A DNA stretch of 5,745 bases from positions 1 through 5,745 of the forward strand of contig CAMWQY010000180.1 of NCBI GenBank assembly GCA_947176355.1, written 5' to 3'. The translations under genes and the position numbers were made by a program. Source of the DNA: an uncultured Porphyromonadaceae bacterium. Its GTDB lineage: Bacteria > Bacteroidota > Bacteroidia > Bacteroidales > Muribaculaceae. The notes beneath the pieces are model-generated. The model saw only the letters and a list, made by a program, of their open reading frames with translations. It ran no database searches and had not been told where the DNA came from. This document shows, piece by piece, positions 1 through 5,499 of this stretch (position 1 is the stretch's first letter; the number at the start of each line of letters is the position of its first letter).

Positions 1-25
1 AAACGCTAAAAAAACACGATTTTTC

Positions 26-56
26 TTGCACAGTTAAGAAAAATGTATTAACTTTG
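26..56 (+). promoter_or_regulatory. Bacteroidota-type promoter for tRNA-Pro
   Basis: A TTG at 26-28 is followed after exactly 20 bases by TAACTTTG at 49-56. This matches the -33 (TTTG/TTG) and -7 (TAnnTTTG) elements used by the primary sigma factor of Bacteroidota. Transcription would start around 62-66, about 20-25 bases before the tRNA. The yidC promoter in this window has the same spacing and the same CATC bases just after the -7 element, which strengthens the call. No start site has been measured here. Confidence 0.8.
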
Positions 57-86
57 CATCGCAAAAAGGGAAATCCCCATTGCAAT

Positions 87-160
87 CGGGGCGTAGCGCA
101 GTCCGGTAGCGCACCTGGTTTGGGACCAGGTGGTCGCAGGTTCGAATCCTGTCACCCCGA
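87..160 (+). tRNA. tRNA-Pro (anticodon UGG)
   Basis: A full cloverleaf can be folded by hand. The acceptor stem is 87-93 with 153-159, the D stem 96-99 with 109-112, the anticodon stem 114-118 with 126-130, and the T stem 136-140 with 148-152 around the loop TTCGAAT. The anticodon TGG is at 121-123, reading CCA and by wobble other proline codons. The first pair C87-G159 and discriminator A160 fit a bacterial proline tRNA. CCA is not encoded: A160 is followed by CAG, so the end must be added by the CCA-adding enzyme. One oddity is that the sixth acceptor pair is C92 opposite A154, a mismatch in an otherwise paired stem. G136-T152 at the base of the T stem is a wobble pair. Confidence 0.97.
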
Positions 161-163
161 CAG

Positions 164-194
164 AAAAGACACTGCATTTGCAGTGTCTTTTTTT
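164..194. terminator. Hairpin terminator between convergent tRNA-Pro and glycosyltransferase
   Basis: Bases 164-176 pair with 179-191 in a nearly perfect stem (core GACACTGCA / TGCAGTGTC), leaving a loop of two to four bases. On the plus strand the stem runs into seven T residues (188-194), a classic intrinsic terminator for the tRNA transcript. Read on the minus strand, the stem ends in four T residues (A164-A167 on the plus strand). It sits just after the glycosyltransferase stop codon, so it probably also ends that transcript, though with a shorter U-tract. Confidence 0.9.
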
Positions 195-198
195 ATCT

Positions 199-1449
199 TT
201 ATTTGAAAGTAAAATCAAGGATACGCTGTGCCACTTCGGGCGCGTTGAATTTTTTTTCTACTGATTCACGCATATTATGCCGCATTTCATCACTATTGCG
301 ATGCTGGTATGCCCACAAGATTCCTTCAGCTATACTTGCCGCCCTGACTTCAGCAGAATCATTCCAGGCAGCAAGCCATCCGGTCTTTTTATGGTCGATG
401 ATATCACGCTGTCCACCATGGTCAATGGCTACAGGTATGCAACCGTAAGCTTGACCCTCAACGAGTGTACCCGGAAGCGTTTCGAAATCAGATGTCGACA
501 CCACTATGGAGCACGATTTGTAAGCGTTTCTTACTTCTTCTTGATCTCTCAAAAAACCTAAATGCTGATGTTCAACCGCAAATCCTTTAAGCGACTCTGC
601 TTCCTTACACCCGCCAAAGGAGACTACCCTCAAATGCTCCGCAACCTCCGGATGATCGCTGACCAATATCTCAAGTGCCCTCTTAAATACCCCTAACCCC
701 TTTATAGGATCATCAATACGAGCTGCACCAAAGAGCAGGCCGACTTTCTCATCCCCTTTAATTTCTTCCCTCTCCATCACCTCCATGTCTAATGTGAAAG
801 GATTTGGGATAACTGCAATAGGCAATCGTCTCATCAAGCCGCTTTCGTGGGCTTTTTCTGCAAGCCAGGTGCTGACAGCCACAAAACGCGGATGTTCTTC
901 GAAGTATAATTTGTCTTTTTCATGCCATGTGCGGCGAGACATATCTTCAATTCCTCCACGTTTTCCCAACAACGGACAGTTGCCACAGTCTGACTTATAC
1001 CTGTCGCAATCGCCGGCATGATGGCAGATGCCGGTAAGATTCCACATGTCGTGCATTATCCACACCACAGGTTTGCCCAATTGGCATATCTTACGCACTC
1101 CACCCAGACTCAACATCCCTTGATTGACCCATCCGAGGATAACAGCATCTGCATCCTTGACCCATGGATGTCGCCAAAGCGGAAGACCATCGGTTGCCGG
1201 ATCTACTTTGAAAAGATCTTTACGGTTGAAGCCATTGTGCAGATAGACATTGAGCCTTTCTTTCAGGAAGCAATACTGAATCTTCCATGAAGGGGCGCAT
1301 ACACTGACGAAATCAGAATCGCTAAGCTTTTCGCATACGAGCATCCTTGCATCCACCCCAATGCTGCGCATCGCCTCGACAAGGCGATAAGTGACTATTG
1401 CCGCACCACCACGAAGGTCGCTTCGGCATATAAATGTCAGTTTTTTCAT
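199..1449 (-). CDS. Glycosyltransferase, GT4-like (GT-B fold)
   Basis: This 416-residue protein is predicted to move a sugar from a nucleotide-sugar donor onto a growing surface glycan at the cytoplasmic face of the membrane; donor and acceptor cannot be read from the sequence. The N-terminal half has the GGAA turn (residues 14-17) near the start of the first Rossmann domain and HDMW at 133-136. A cysteine cluster follows (C142, C148, C155, C158), in a stretch I recognise from a branch of bacterial GT4 enzymes. The C-terminal domain has IPNP (214-217), the donor-site DPIKG with K250, and the E-x7-E signature E323/E331, followed by GG 345-346. There is no signal peptide or membrane segment. 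I chose the ATG at 1449, which overlaps the thyA stop by one base (TGATG), over the in-frame TTG one codon upstream. The overlap suggests translational coupling to thyA. No other polysaccharide gene lies nearby. The family call is firm, the pathway unknown. Confidence 0.9.
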   Translation of the reverse strand: MKKLTFICRSDLRGGAAIVTYRLVEAMRSIGVDARMLVCEKLSDSDFVSVCAPSWKIQYCFLKERLNVYLHNGFNRKDLFKVDPATDGLPLWRHPWVKDADAVILGWVNQGMLSLGGVRKICQLGKPVVWIMHDMWNLTGICHHAGDCDRYKSDCGNCPLLGKRGGIEDMSRRTWHEKDKLYFEEHPRFVAVSTWLAEKAHESGLMRRLPIAVIPNPFTLDMEVMEREEIKGDEKVGLLFGAARIDDPIKGLGVFKRALEILVSDHPEVAEHLRVVSFGGCKEAESLKGFAVEHQHLGFLRDQEEVRNAYKSCSIVVSTSDFETLPGTLVEGQAYGCIPVAIDHGGQRDIIDHKKTGWLAAWNDSAEVRAASIAEGILWAYQHRNSDEMRHNMRESVEKKFNAPEVAQRILDFTFK

Positions 1450-2243
1450 CAAACGCTTACTTCTCCTTTAATGGCGGGCCATGGGTCGTAGTCTTCCAAT
1501 GTGAAGTCTTCGTATTTGAAGTCGAAGATGTCTTTTACTTCGGGATTGATCTTCATCTTAGGAAGCCGTCGGGGTTCCCTTGTCAGCTGCAAGCTCACCT
1601 GGTCGAGATGATTCAGATATATGTGCGCATCCCCCAGTGTGTGGATAAACTCTCCGGGTTGCAGACCGCATACCTGCGCCAGCATCATGGTGAGCAATGC
1701 GTAGGAAGCAATATTGAAAGGCACCCCCAAGAAGCAGTCAGCACTGCGTTGATAGAGTTGCAGTGACAGTTTTCCATCACAGACATACATCTGGAAGAAT
1801 GCATGGCAGGGAGGAAGGTTCATATTGTCGAGATCAGCCACATTCCAAGCGCTGACTATGATGCGGCGTGAATCCGGATTATGCTTGATAGTCTCTACTG
1901 CCTCCTTGATTTGGTCGATGAAGCCACCATTGTAATCGGGCCATGAGCGCCACTGATATCCGTAGATATGACCAAGATTCCCATCCGGATCTGCCCATTC
2001 ATTCCAGATTCTCACGCCATGCTCCTGAAGATATTTCACATTCGTGTCTCCTTTGAGAAACCATAGAAGCTCATATATGATACTTTTCAGATGGGTCTTT
2101 TTAGTCGTGACAAGAGGAAAGCCTTCAGAAAGGTCATAACGCATCTGATAGCCGAAAGTGGAGATCGTGCCGGTGCCGGTACGATCCTCTTTACGATGGC
2201 CATTCTTAAGGATATGATTTAGGAGATCTAAATATTGCTTCAT
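1449..2243 (-). CDS. thyA: Thymidylate synthase ThyA
   Basis: It converts dUMP to dTMP using 5,10-methylenetetrahydrofolate as both carbon donor and reductant, releasing dihydrofolate. The enzyme is a cytoplasmic homodimer. The protein is 264 residues, the same as E. coli ThyA, and the numbering lines up exactly. R21 lies in the phosphate-binding RTGTGT, E58 and W80 in the active site, and the nucleophile C146 in PPCHAFF. R166 is in QRSAD, D169 and N177 (PFN) contact the base, and H207 and Y209 contact the deoxyribose. Position 168 is Ala where E. coli has Cys, a common variant. I chose the ATG at 2243 because it gives the family's usual N-terminus (MKQYLDLL). An in-frame ATG at 2300 would add 19 residues encoded purely by tandem repeats. 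folA, often beside thyA, is absent downstream, where a glycosyltransferase overlaps by one base. Confidence 0.98.
   Translation of the reverse strand: MKQYLDLLNHILKNGHRKEDRTGTGTISTFGYQMRYDLSEGFPLVTTKKTHLKSIIYELLWFLKGDTNVKYLQEHGVRIWNEWADPDGNLGHIYGYQWRSWPDYNGGFIDQIKEAVETIKHNPDSRRIIVSAWNVADLDNMNLPPCHAFFQMYVCDGKLSLQLYQRSADCFLGVPFNIASYALLTMMLAQVCGLQPGEFIHTLGDAHIYLNHLDQVSLQLTREPRRLPKMKINPEVKDIFDFKYEDFTLEDYDPWPAIKGEVSV
1463..1467 (-). promoter_or_regulatory. Possible AGGAG ribosome-binding site inside the thyA 3' end
   Basis: The minus strand carries AGGAG inside the last codons of thyA, 13 bases before the glycosyltransferase ATG and 10 bases before the in-frame TTG. The 13-base gap is longer than usual, and Bacteroidota seldom depend on such sites. 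It may help only weakly, with restart of ribosomes leaving thyA doing most of the work. It is the only such purine tract noticed ahead of a start in this window. Confidence 0.3.
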
Positions 2244-2246
2244 TTT

Positions 2247-2281
2247 GAATTGAGAATTGAGAATTGGGAATTGAGAATTTT
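2247..2281. repeat. 7-bp tandem repeat (GAATTGA x5) abutting thyA start
   Basis: Five consecutive 7-bp units can be read on the plus strand: GAATTGA at 2247 and 2254, GAATTGG at 2261, GAATTGA at 2268 and GAATTTT at 2275. On the coding strand this is a run of AATTC-TC units ending three bases before the thyA ATG. It therefore makes up the immediate 5' leader of thyA and takes the place of a normal ribosome-binding region. Because the period is 7, a change in copy number would shift the frame of the upstream ATG at 2300 relative to thyA. Confidence 0.9.
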
Positions 2282-2287
2282 GATATC

Positions 2288-2333
2288 CATGATAAATCAT
2301 GGTAAATCATGATACATCATGGCAAATCATGAT
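2288..2333. repeat. 10-bp tandem repeat array A (CATGATAAAT-like, 4.6 copies)
   Basis: Four full units start at 2288, 2298, 2308 and 2318 (CATGATAAAT, CATGGTAAAT, CATGATACAT, CATGGCAAAT), followed by a partial CATGAT at 2328. The period is strict while positions 5-8 vary. Each junction recreates ATCATG, so the array is close to self-complementary and short hairpins are possible on either strand. It lies between the polyferredoxin stop and the thyA leader, upstream of the separate 7-bp array. Its unit at 2308-2317 is identical to one at 3187-3196 on the far side of the polyferredoxin gene. Confidence 0.9.
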
Positions 2334-2349
2334 CAAGCTGTATGCCATC

Positions 2350-3150
2350 CTAATTATGCATTTCCATAAGAGGCGTTTGTCGATGGCGAGAGCGGTTGAG
2401 CTGGAAGCGGATGGCATCGTTGGGGCAGACGTCGGTGCAGTCGAAGCAGCGCGTACAACGGGAGTTGTCGACCAAACGCTGCTCTACCTTTATGCATTTC
2501 GATGCGCATATATCCTCACATTTCATGCAACTGATACATTTGTCAGGGTCAATTGCAATGTGCATGAGTGATTGGGAATGAAGGCATCCGAGAGCTGTCC
2601 CTATTGGGCAGACTGTAGTACAAAACGCCTTTCCGCTCTTCCATGCCCACAGGAGTATTGCCACAAGAGCAACGAGTCCGACAGCGGCTCCGATTCCGAC
2701 AGATATTCCAATTGCACCCCATGTCAATAAGGTATCATTCGGCCGGACTGCAGAAGCTGCATTACGCATAATATTCCATGGCTCGATGGCATACGCTACT
2801 GCGAAAATACCCAATACGAGCGACCCGAGGTAGGCAGCTAATACGACATATCTGACTTTTCCTCCCTCTTCGAAACGGAATGTATGTCCGGGATCAGTTT
2901 TTCGACGTGTCCAGACGACTATATCCTGCAATGTACCGACAGGGCACACTGTAGCACAATATATTCGCCCGAATAAAATTGTAGCAATTATCCATACGAC
3001 AGTAGCTCCAAGAGATGCCTGGATGGCGGAGGGAATTATCTGTGCCCTCTCTGAAATAATAGCATAGACCGGAGCGCTGGTGCCAAGCAATAGCCACAGC
3101 AATGATGCAAATAGCATCACAAGAGCCAGCATTATCCGGAAGCTTTTCAT
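2350..3150 (-). CDS. NapH-like membrane polyferredoxin (4Fe-4S binding protein)
   Basis: This is a 266-residue inner-membrane iron-sulfur protein that probably passes electrons between the quinone pool or membrane and a partner. It has about four membrane segments (near residues 5-29, 45-63, 101-122 and 143-170). Two CxxxCP motifs (C65/C69 and C177/C181) follow the second and fourth segments, which would place both in the cytoplasm. A C-terminal ferredoxin domain has two full 4Fe-4S motifs: C205/C208/C211/C215 and C232/C235/C238/C242-P. This layout and length resemble NapH (E. coli about 287 aa) and related MauN/NosR-type proteins. No nitrate reductase, NapG or cytochrome gene is in the window, so the partner is unknown. 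The start is secure because an in-frame TAG lies directly before the ATG. It sits between yidC and thyA, with repeat-filled linkers of 66 and 106 bp and no visible terminator. Confidence 0.9.
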   Translation of the reverse strand: MKSFRIMLALVMLFASLLWLLLGTSAPVYAIISERAQIIPSAIQASLGATVVWIIATILFGRIYCATVCPVGTLQDIVVWTRRKTDPGHTFRFEEGGKVRYVVLAAYLGSLVLGIFAVAYAIEPWNIMRNAASAVRPNDTLLTWGAIGISVGIGAAVGLVALVAILLWAWKSGKAFCTTVCPIGTALGCLHSQSLMHIAIDPDKCISCMKCEDICASKCIKVEQRLVDNSRCTRCFDCTDVCPNDAIRFQLNRSRHRQTPLMEMHN

Positions 3151-3166
3151 CTAATACTCAATCATT

Positions 3167-3196
3167 CATGATATATCATGTTTTACCATGATACAT
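3167..3196. repeat. 10-bp tandem repeat array B (same family as array A)
   Basis: Three units start at 3167, 3177 and 3187 (CATGATATAT, CATGTTTTAC, CATGATACAT). They keep the 10-bp phase and share the consensus with the array downstream of the polyferredoxin gene. Bases 3167-3180 form a perfect 14-bp palindrome, CATGATATATCATG, that could fold as a small hairpin with a TATA loop. The array lies in the leader of the polyferredoxin gene, directly joined to the ATCGT repeats at the yidC end. Confidence 0.8.
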
Positions 3197-3223
3197 CGTA
3201 TTTTATCGTTGATCGTTTATCGT
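3195..3223. repeat. ATCGT repeats running into the yidC stop codon
   Basis: ATCGT occurs at 3195, 3205, 3212 and 3219, with steps of 10, 7 and 7 bases. On the coding strand this reads as ACGAT units separated by A/T-rich bases. The yidC TAA (3219-3217 on the minus strand) and its last codon lie inside the last copies, so the repeat extends into the coding end. It looks like a third repeat family, or a derivative of the neighbouring 10-bp array in which the step drops to 7. Confidence 0.65.
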
Positions 3224-5313
3224 TTGTTCTTGGCCTTTTGCTGCTGACGCATCATCTCTTGCTGCTGCTTCTGCATTTCCTCGAGGCGTGCCATCCAGCC
3301 GGATTTCTTTTGAGGTTTCTTCGCATTCTCCTTCATAAGCTTGCGCACATTTTCCTCCTTGACAAACCATTTGCGGATTGCATAGGTCTGGATGATTGTG
3401 ATGAGGAGTGAGAGGAAGTAGTAGTAGCTCAAGCCTGCCGCATAGTTGTTGAAGAACACGAGGAACATCAACGGCATCAGATACATCATCCATTTCATAC
3501 CCGGCATGCTATTGCTCTGGCCTTGCATTGTGGAGCGAGTATAGATGATGTTGGTGGCTGTCATAAGAAGGCAAAAGAGGGAGATATGGTTGCCGAAATA
3601 TTCAGTGACAAGTGGGATATGGGCGCTCCAAGAGATTATTGCATCCGGAGCTGCGAGGTCGTGGGCCCAAAGGAACGACTGGCCGCGAAGTTCGATAGCG
3701 TTCGGGAAGAAAGAGAACATCGCGAAGAGTATCGGCATTTGGAGCAGCATCGGAAGACATCCCGACATCGGATTTGCACCTGCCTTATTGTAAAGAGCCA
3801 TCGTCTTCTGCTGACGCACCATGGCGTTCTCATTGCCCGGATATTTGTCGTTTATTTCCTTGATATCGGGTGCAAGGATACGCATCTTAGCTTGGCTGAC
3901 ATAACTCTTATACGTCAGAGGGAAGAGCACAATCTTAAGCAAGATAGTCAGCACGAGGATCACAATACCATAGTTCCAGCCAAAGCTTCCGAGGAAGTTG
4001 AAGACCGGGATCACGATAAGAGTGTTGATCCAGCGGAAGATTGACCACCCGAGCGGAATAAGCTTGGTCAGCTTAAGATTTTCGTCTTCGTATGTGTTCT
4101 TGTCTATCTTGTTGAGAAGAGGATATAGGTTCGGGCCAATAAAATAGTTGAAACCTGCAGGGTTAGAGGCATTCCAGTCATAATCGTTCACTTCTGCGTC
4201 TGCAGTGAGCGACTTCAGATAGACACTACCTTTAAGCACTTCGCTATTGAAATCGGCAGAATTAAAGTTTTTGTCGGCAATAAGCACAGAGGAGAAGAAC
4301 TGGTTTTTGAAAGCTATCCATTTCAACTTTTGCTGGCGTTCCTTGCTCTTGTTTTGGCTTTCACTCATTTCCTCTACTGAGCCGCCAAGGAATTTGTAGG
4401 CAAGACGAGAGTTGCGCTCTTCAAACATACGCCCCTTCTCCTGACGGTGGATATCCTGATGCCAGTTTACTCCAAGCTTGCGGACATTGCTCTGTACGAT
4501 AGGAGCCATGTTTTTCTGAACGACTTCCATCTTTATCATATAGTTGTCGCCTGCCGGGAGTGTGTATTTGATGCCCCAATAAGCATCTGCAGAAAGGTCG
4601 AGAGCCATAAGCACAGTAGAGTCGGTCACCTCCTTAGGAGTGAAGTAGAGGTCTGCTGTAGAGATTTCTTGAGGAAGAGGGAGAGTGAAGCTCATCTGGT
4701 TGGATTCGCTGTCGAACATCACGACTTTCTTCTTCACCTTTTTAGTCTCGTCGGGATCATATTCAGTATCATACTTCTTCAATTCCGCACGGCTTACCAT
4801 ACCACCTTTTGAAGACAAGTCAATCTTTATGACATTGTTTTCAAGGGTAATCTTTTTGTCGTCGCCGGTCAGGAACGAAGCGAATCTGCCATAGCGTCCG
4901 ATGGAATTGGATAGTGCACGAACTTTGTCGATAGCTGCTGTATGCTCAGCCGGCGTCATAGCCGACATATTATTGGCGACTATGTCTTGCCAGTCAAGGG
5001 ATTTGCCATTGACATTCACCGTACCGTAAATGGAGTCACCGGCAAGAGCGAGCTTAACGCCATTGCTGTTGATTTCCACAGCGGTCTTTCCATCTTCAGT
5101 AGCCACCGGAGATCCGTTGGAAAGAATATTTTTGGCGAGCCATTCGCGTTCTGTGTCAGTGAAGACAGCCATGGCAGTAGGTTGATTGTCAGTGACTGCC
5201 TTTTCTGTCTGTGCCTGTTCTTCGACAGCTGCAGGATCGGGCGAAGTAAAATACATGAAACCGAAGAAAACGAGGGCCATAAGGATGAGGCCATAGACTG
5301 TGTTCTTGTCCAT
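3217..5313 (-). CDS. yidC: Membrane protein insertase YidC
   Basis: YidC inserts and folds inner-membrane proteins, alone or together with the Sec translocon. The protein is 698 residues and has the Gram-negative plan. One N-terminal membrane segment (about 5-21) is followed by a large periplasmic domain to about residue 420. The conserved insertase core of five membrane segments lies between about 430 and 646, with PLTYKSY (465-471), AKMRIL, NPMSGCLPMLLQMPI and the FxWAHDL region. The groove residue equal to E. coli R366 is K460, which keeps the positive charge; I recall this as usual in Bacteroidota. The tail from about 650 is very basic and rich in Gln and Met (a likely coiled coil), fitting ribosome contact. 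I chose the ATG at 5313, which gives the familiar MDKNTV start, over an in-frame ATG at 5364 that adds an unlikely Asn-rich 17-residue stretch. It has its own promoter and follows secDF, a partner in export. Confidence 0.98.
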   Translation of the reverse strand: MDKNTVYGLILMALVFFGFMYFTSPDPAAVEEQAQTEKAVTDNQPTAMAVFTDTEREWLAKNILSNGSPVATEDGKTAVEINSNGVKLALAGDSIYGTVNVNGKSLDWQDIVANNMSAMTPAEHTAAIDKVRALSNSIGRYGRFASFLTGDDKKITLENNVIKIDLSSKGGMVSRAELKKYDTEYDPDETKKVKKKVVMFDSESNQMSFTLPLPQEISTADLYFTPKEVTDSTVLMALDLSADAYWGIKYTLPAGDNYMIKMEVVQKNMAPIVQSNVRKLGVNWHQDIHRQEKGRMFEERNSRLAYKFLGGSVEEMSESQNKSKERQQKLKWIAFKNQFFSSVLIADKNFNSADFNSEVLKGSVYLKSLTADAEVNDYDWNASNPAGFNYFIGPNLYPLLNKIDKNTYEDENLKLTKLIPLGWSIFRWINTLIVIPVFNFLGSFGWNYGIVILVLTILLKIVLFPLTYKSYVSQAKMRILAPDIKEINDKYPGNENAMVRQQKTMALYNKAGANPMSGCLPMLLQMPILFAMFSFFPNAIELRGQSFLWAHDLAAPDAIISWSAHIPLVTEYFGNHISLFCLLMTATNIIYTRSTMQGQSNSMPGMKWMMYLMPLMFLVFFNNYAAGLSYYYFLSLLITIIQTYAIRKWFVKEENVRKLMKENAKKPQKKSGWMARLEEMQKQQQEMMRQQQKAKNKR

Positions 5314-5396
5314 TACGGGGGCGGTATAAGTTTTATTGTTGTTATTGTAATTATGAGCGAACATACCGATGCTGATGCATACGGATATTCAAGATG

Positions 5397-5427
5397 CAAA
5401 ATTAATGTTTTTTTTCAGATTTCGCAA
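5397..5427 (-). promoter_or_regulatory. Bacteroidota-type promoter for yidC
   Basis: On the minus strand, TTG (5427-5425) is followed after 20 bases by TAATTTTG (5404-5397), matching the -33 and -7 consensus. The predicted transcript starts near 5390, giving a leader of roughly 75 bases. The leader ends in an A/C/T-rich stretch of AAT and AAC triplets with no Shine-Dalgarno sequence, the usual start context in this phylum. No match to the -7 consensus was found in the linkers downstream of yidC, so this promoter may serve the whole run through the glycosyltransferase gene. Confidence 0.8.
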
Positions 5428-5440
5428 GAAAAAGGGATAG

Positions 5441-5473
5441 AAAAGAAAAAAGGACGCACGAGCCGTGCGTCCC
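5441..5473 (-). terminator. Intrinsic terminator of secDF
   Basis: Bases 5452-5460 (GGACGCACG) pair perfectly with 5464-5472 around a three-base loop. Read on the minus strand, the GC-rich 9-bp stem is followed by six T residues, one C and four more T residues, a strong intrinsic terminator. It lies 27 bases after the secDF stop and just upstream of the yidC promoter, which makes the two genes separate transcription units. Confidence 0.93.
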
Positions 5474-5499
5474 TCTCAAGATTATTTGAGGATGTTCGA

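Noticed and set aside
1450..1452. TTG start for the glycosyltransferase
   Set aside because: The next codon is ATG, directly overlapping the thyA stop. The TTG is better spaced from AGGAG, but that signal is weak evidence in Bacteroidota.
2244..2300. Longer thyA starting at ATG 2300 (19 extra residues)
   Set aside because: The extra residues are encoded by the 10-bp and 7-bp tandem repeats, and the shorter form matches the E. coli length and residue numbering exactly.
2247..2333. CRISPR array
   Set aside because: Units are 7 or 10 bp in direct tandem with no unique spacers, and there are no cas genes.
2244..2349. Separate promoter for thyA in this linker
   Set aside because: No TAnnTTTG match was seen on the coding strand. 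The nearest sequence (ATGATTTG) lacks the required TA.
3523..4044. Plus-strand open reading frame of 173 codons
   Set aside because: It is an antisense shadow of the yidC insertase core, with a charged low-complexity translation and no recognisable domain.
5314..5364. Longer yidC starting at ATG 5364 (17 extra residues)
   Set aside because: The added stretch is Asn-rich from A/T-rich leader sequence and would sit ahead of the usual MDKNTV start and first membrane segment.
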